NCBI RefSeq assembly: GCF_001500025.1
Contig: NZ_LQIW01000001.1
Location: 372,001-436,000, forward strand
DNA length: 64,000 bases
Source of the DNA: Mycobacterium sp. IS-1590
GTDB lineage: Bacteria; Actinomycetota; Actinomycetes; Mycobacteriales; Mycobacteriaceae
Reading direction: 5' to 3'
Below are positions 59,336-64,000 of the stretch, one piece after another; position 1 is the first letter of the stretch, and every line of letters starts with the position of its first letter. Under the pieces are notes generated by a model, which made no database searches, was not told the origin of the DNA, and worked only from the letters and a program-made list of their open reading frames with translations. Position numbers and translations under genes: made by a program.

Positions 59336-59665
59336 TCAGCCGATCGTGAGGCCCAGCATCGCCGTCGCGAAGCGGCGCACCGAATGTTCGGCGATCGCCG
59401 CCGCGTCGGCGTAGCCGTCGCGGAACCGCGTGCGCAGTAGCGCAGCCTGTGGGTCGAGCCTGATCTCGGCGAGCATCTCGCCGGTGGTCGGTTCGCACAC
59501 CGCCCAGGTGTATGCGGTGTCGGACGACCACTGGGCGCGGCAGCGGGCGATGTAGCCGGGATCGGTCTCACCCATCTGGGCGAGGGCAGGACCGTCGTCG
59601 ATCAGGTCGTCATCGCGCGGCGCGCGCAGATACCACGCGCCGGCGTTGATCTCGACGGGCTCCAT
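59336..59665 (-). CDS. Small GNAT-like protein
   Basis: 109 aa. Segment WYLRAPRDDDLIDDGPALAQMG...TYAVCEPTTGEMLAEI-type pattern (here TAYTWAVCEPTTGEMLAEI) resembles the N-terminal strands of GNAT acetyltransferases, but the acetyl-CoA binding RxxGxG/A loop is not seen. It may be a shortened, non-catalytic relative. It ends just after the MobA-like gene (convergent), and accA3 lies 49 nt downstream on the same strand. Function unknown. Confidence 0.65.
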   Translation of the reverse strand: MEPVEINAGAWYLRAPRDDDLIDDGPALAQMGETDPGYIARCRAQWSSDTAYTWAVCEPTTGEMLAEIRLDPQAALLRTRFRDGYADAAAIAEHSVRRFATAMLGLTIG

Positions 59666-59714
59666 GCGATTTGGGTGCGCTAACGCTCGCTGCGCGCTCG
59701 CTTGCGCACCGAAA

Positions 59715-61550
<1,836 letters not shown>

Positions 61551-61718
61551 TTAAGAATGTAACGGAGGGAGTTTATGCGGCGTCGCCGAGGTGCCCGTGG
61601 GCTGGTCCCTTACCAGCGAGTAATAAACCGGTGTTGCTGCCACAGATCCGCGAACGTTCATCCAGGTACGGCGTCGACGCCGCATCCTGTACACCACTGA
61701 TCGCTCGCCCGGTGGGCG

Positions 61719-62129
61719 TCAGCGAAGCCGCTTCTTGATGCGGGCCAGCATCGCCGACATCCCGCGCAGCCGCAGCGGGCTGATCAGCGCCGCCAGCCCC
61801 AGTTCGGAGTAGAAGTCGTCGGGCACGGCCAGGATCTCGTCGGCGGAGTGGTCGTCCAGGCCCGCGGCCAGGATCGCGGCGAACCCGCGTGTCGTCGGCG
61901 CTTCGGCGGGCGCGCTGAAATACAGCCGGACATGTTCGCGGTTGTCGGCGTCGACATGCAGGAACAGCGGCGACTGGCATTCGGGCACCGGTTCCATCGC
62001 GGCCTCTTCGAGGTCGGCGGGCAGCGCAGGCAACTCGTTGGCGAACTCCAGGAGCAGTTGCAGCTTGTCCTGCCCCTGCACCTCCTTGAAGTCCGACACC
62101 ACCTCCGCCAGCGCGGCCGGCATGCTCAC
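61719..62129 (-). CDS. SufE-like sulfur-acceptor protein (Rv3284-like)
   Basis: 136 aa from the GTG at 62129, overlapping the sseA stop by 4 nt. SufE core: [24 protein letters not shown], and the acceptor Cys in [11 protein letters not shown] near residue 52. SufE takes sulfur from a cysteine desulfurase and passes it on. Coupling to a thiosulfate sulfurtransferase supports sulfur transfer as the shared job. Ends 201 nt before accA3. Confidence 0.88.
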   Translation of the reverse strand: MSMPAALAEVVSDFKEVQGQDKLQLLLEFANELPALPADLEEAAMEPVPECQSPLFLHVDADNREHVRLYFSAPAEAPTTRGFAAILAAGLDDHSADEILAVPDDFYSELGLAALISPLRLRGMSAMLARIKKRLR

Positions 62130-63013
62130 GGCGCGTCGCCTGGCTCTTCCCCGGCGGTGACGGGCACCCGCACGGCGTTGCCCCACTCGGTCCACGAGCC
62201 GTCGTAATTGCGAACCCCCGGCAGCCCCAGCAGGTGGGTCAGGACGAACCAGGTGTGGCTCGAACGTTCACCGATGCGGCAGTAGACGATCGTCTGGTCG
62301 TCAGGGGTCAGGAAGCCGTACAGGTCCTCGAGTTCGGTACGGCTGCGGAATCGGCCGCTGTCATCCGCGGCCTTGGCCCACGGGATCGAACGCGCGGTGG
62401 GTATGTGGCCGCCCCGCAGCGCGCCTTCCTCGGGGTAGTCGGGCATATGGGTGCGCTCCCCGGTGTACTCCTGCGGCGAGCGGACGTCGATCAGGGGCGC
62501 CTTTCCGAGCGCGTCGAGTACGTCCTCCTTGAACGCGCGGATCGGCGCGTCGTCCCGCTCGACGACGGGGTAGCCGGTGCTGGTCTTGGTCGGCACGTCA
62601 AGGGTGGTTTCGCGACCGTCGGAGATCCACAGGTCGCGGCCCCCGTTGAGGAGGCGTACGTCGGGGTGGCCGAACAGCGTGAACACCCAGAGGGCGTAAG
62701 CCGCCCACCAATTGCTCTTGTCGCCGTAGATCACCACGGTGTCGTCGCGGGAGATGCCCTTGCGGTTCATCAGGTCGGCGAACTGTTCGCCGGTGATGTA
62801 GTCGCGCACGTGGGGATCGTTCAGGTCGGTGTGCCAGTCGATCTTGACGGCGCCCGGTATGTGGCCGGTGTCGTAGAGCAGTACGTCCTCGTCGGACTCG
62901 ACGATGGCCAGCCCCTGCCTGCCCAGGTTCGCCGACAACCAGTCGGCGGTGACCAGGCGTTCGGGGTGGGCGTATGACTGCAGGGCGGGGTCTGGATCGG
63001 CAGGTAGAGGCAC
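62126..63013 (-). CDS. sseA: Thiosulfate sulfurtransferase (rhodanese)
   Basis: 295 aa from a GTG. Two rhodanese domains: residues ~20-135 (inactive; [24 protein letters not shown]) and ~165-285, with the catalytic Cys in [12 protein letters not shown] near residue 245. CRIGERS is the active loop of the thiosulfate type. It moves sulfane sulfur from thiosulfate to a thiol or cyanide acceptor. Next to a SufE-like gene with an overlapping stop/start. Confidence 0.92.
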   Translation of the reverse strand: MPLPADPDPALQSYAHPERLVTADWLSANLGRQGLAIVESDEDVLLYDTGHIPGAVKIDWHTDLNDPHVRDYITGEQFADLMNRKGISRDDTVVIYGDKSNWWAAYALWVFTLFGHPDVRLLNGGRDLWISDGRETTLDVPTKTSTGYPVVERDDAPIRAFKEDVLDALGKAPLIDVRSPQEYTGERTHMPDYPEEGALRGGHIPTARSIPWAKAADDSGRFRSRTELEDLYGFLTPDDQTIVYCRIGERSSHTWFVLTHLLGLPGVRNYDGSWTEWGNAVRVPVTAGEEPGDAP

Positions 63014-63050
63014 AAACCCGAGCCTACCGAGGCATGCGTGTCCTGTGGGA

Positions 63051-63692
63051 TCAGGTGACCGGGTTGTCGCGCCAGAGGTCGGCCAGCGACAGCCCGGCGC
63101 GCTCGAACATGCCGCGGACCAGGGGCAGGCCGATGCCGATCACCGACGACGGGTCACCGTGCACACCCTCGATGAACCAGCCGCCGAGGCCGTCGAGGGT
63201 GAAGCCCCCGGCCACCGCAGTGGGCTCCCCGCTGGCGACGTAGGCCTCGAGATCGCTCCTCGACGGCGACGCGAAGTGCACCGTGGTGGCCTCGGCTTCA
63301 GCGAGCCGGCACGCAATCCTGTTGTCCTGCAACCTGATCACGCAGTGGCCCGTGTGGAGCTGGCCGGAGGAGCCTGCCATCTGCTGCCAGCCGGCCAGTG
63401 CGGCCTCGGCCGATGCGGGTTTGCCGACCAACGTCCCGTCGCGGAACAGCATGGAATCGCAGCCGATCACGACGCAGTCGGCGCCGACCGCCGGATCGAG
63501 TTCGGCGACGACGGCGTCGGCCTTGGCCGCGGCGAGCGCGACCGTCACCTGCGCGGGTGTCGCCGCGTGGTCGAGCTCGGCGACAACCGCGTCCTCGTCG
63601 ACACCGGACACGACGATCAGGGGATCGATTCCGGCCTGCCGCAACACTTTTCGACGGCCGGAGGACGCCGAGGCGAGGACGACGCGCGTCAT
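63051..63692 (-). CDS. maf: Maf-like nucleotide pyrophosphatase
   Basis: 213 aa. Maf/Ham1-type fold: [16 protein letters not shown] at the N-terminus, [15 protein letters not shown] near residue 78 (metal-binding Asp and Lys), [11 protein letters not shown] and [13 protein letters not shown] at the C-terminus. Maf proteins hydrolyse dTTP/UTP or modified nucleotides to monophosphates. It overlaps accE5 by 4 nt (ATGA), as in the M. tuberculosis order. Confidence 0.92.
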   Translation of the reverse strand: MTRVVLASASSGRRKVLRQAGIDPLIVVSGVDEDAVVAELDHAATPAQVTVALAAAKADAVVAELDPAVGADCVVIGCDSMLFRDGTLVGKPASAEAALAGWQQMAGSSGQLHTGHCVIRLQDNRIACRLAEAEATTVHFASPSRSDLEAYVASGEPTAVAGGFTLDGLGGWFIEGVHGDPSSVIGIGLPLVRGMFERAGLSLADLWRDNPVT

Positions 63693-63997
63693 CGACGGCG
63701 CATGTGTGCCCGTTCCACGAGCGTCACCCGCTGCCAGCTGAACGGCGTGTACCGCAGCCGGTCCACGGGATGACCCCAGAGGTTCTCTTCCTGCTCGCGC
63801 GGCTCGGACGGCGCGCTCGACGCGGCGGCGAGCACCGCGATCAGGGCGGCGAGTTCGTCCTGGCTGGGCTCACCCCTGACGACCTGGATGTGCGCCTCGT
63901 GATCTTCTGGCGCGGCGATCTGCTCACCGGTCACCGCCACGTCGGCCTCCACGTTGTTCGCCCCGCTCACAGGAGTTGGATTGCTCGCCCCGCTCAC
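63689..63997 (-). CDS. accE5: Acyl-CoA carboxylase epsilon subunit (N-terminus may extend outside the window)
   Basis: 102 aa as seen, from a GTG at 63997 or 63970. The core [23 protein letters not shown] and the tail [20 protein letters not shown] match AccE5, which stimulates the AccA3-AccD5 complex. The N-terminus has two near-identical units, VSGASNPTP and VSGANN, a short version of the repeats seen in M. tuberculosis AccE5. The frame remains open at the window edge, so more repeats may lie outside. accD5 would be expected next, beyond position 64000. Confidence 0.88.
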   Translation of the reverse strand: MSGASNPTPVSGANNVEADVAVTGEQIAAPEDHEAHIQVVRGEPSQDELAALIAVLAAASSAPSEPREQEENLWGHPVDRLRYTPFSWQRVTLVERAHMRRR

Positions 63998-64000
63998 AGG

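Overview
The window is about 64 kb of high-GC actinobacterial DNA from a mycobacterium, most likely a fast grower (Mycolicibacterium type). The evidence is gene order: cdd-deoA-add, upp-pmmB-deoD-amiB1-amiA1, lpdA-glpD2, nei2-lhr, pcd-hglS-lrpA-lat, usfY, rsbW-sigF and accA3-sufE-sseA-maf-accE5 follow the M. tuberculosis Rv3315c-Rv3281 block as I remember it. DesA3, UsfY, AccE5 and a WXG100-like protein are mycobacterial hallmarks. No rRNA, tRNA, IS element, integrase or CRISPR array was recognised.

Layout. (1) 1-12.7 kb: nucleoside and base salvage (cdd, deoA, add, upp, deoD), a phosphohexomutase, two M20 amidohydrolases, an NlpC/P60 protein beside a WXG100-like partner, and a restriction-fold gene bordered by extragenic inverted repeats. 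(2) 12.7-24.2 kb: LpdA, GlpD2, a pseudouridine synthase, a secreted GH2 glycosidase, a small Pro/Cys secreted protein, an SDR, an enoyl-CoA hydratase, a TetR regulator, and the Rv3230c/desA3 desaturase pair behind a palindromic control region. (3) 24.2-36.4 kb: Nei2, Lhr, a second TetR, a stress-type SDR, an SRPBCC protein and the lysine-catabolic set pcd-hglS / lrpA-lat. (4) 36.4-58.5 kb: the stress region. usfY and rsbW-sigF, adjacent in M. tuberculosis, are separated here by about 17.5 kb.

The inserted segment has two parts. A leftward operon encodes a small acidic protein, a membrane-anchored protein, an atypical Nramp transporter and two PRC-barrel proteins, followed by a CsbD-like protein. 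A mostly rightward 12-gene sugar cluster encodes GT4, GT4, GT2 (reversed), UDP-glucuronate decarboxylase, O-carbamoyltransferase, a GT2-GmhB fusion, GT9, GmhA, HldE, an SDR, GT9 and UDP-glucose dehydrogenase. Together GmhA, GmhB and HldE should make ADP-D-glycero-beta-D-manno-heptose, and the two GT9 enzymes should use it, in an organism without LPS. Seven SigF-type promoter matches (GTTT, 15-16 nt, GGGTA or close variants) sit in this region, so a SigF-controlled, carbamoylated heptose/pentose-containing glycoconjugate is the leading candidate for an undescribed system.

(5) 58.5-64 kb: a MobA-like nucleotidyltransferase, a small GNAT-like protein, and the acyl-CoA carboxylase locus (accA3, SufE-like, sseA, maf, accE5).

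A recurring trait is probable leaderless genes: a TANNNT -10 element ends 6-8 nt before the start codon of upp, deoD, lpdA, the GGCT-like gene, echA, both TetR genes, the SRPBCC gene, lrpA and lat. All functions are inferred from reading the sequence; no database search was run.
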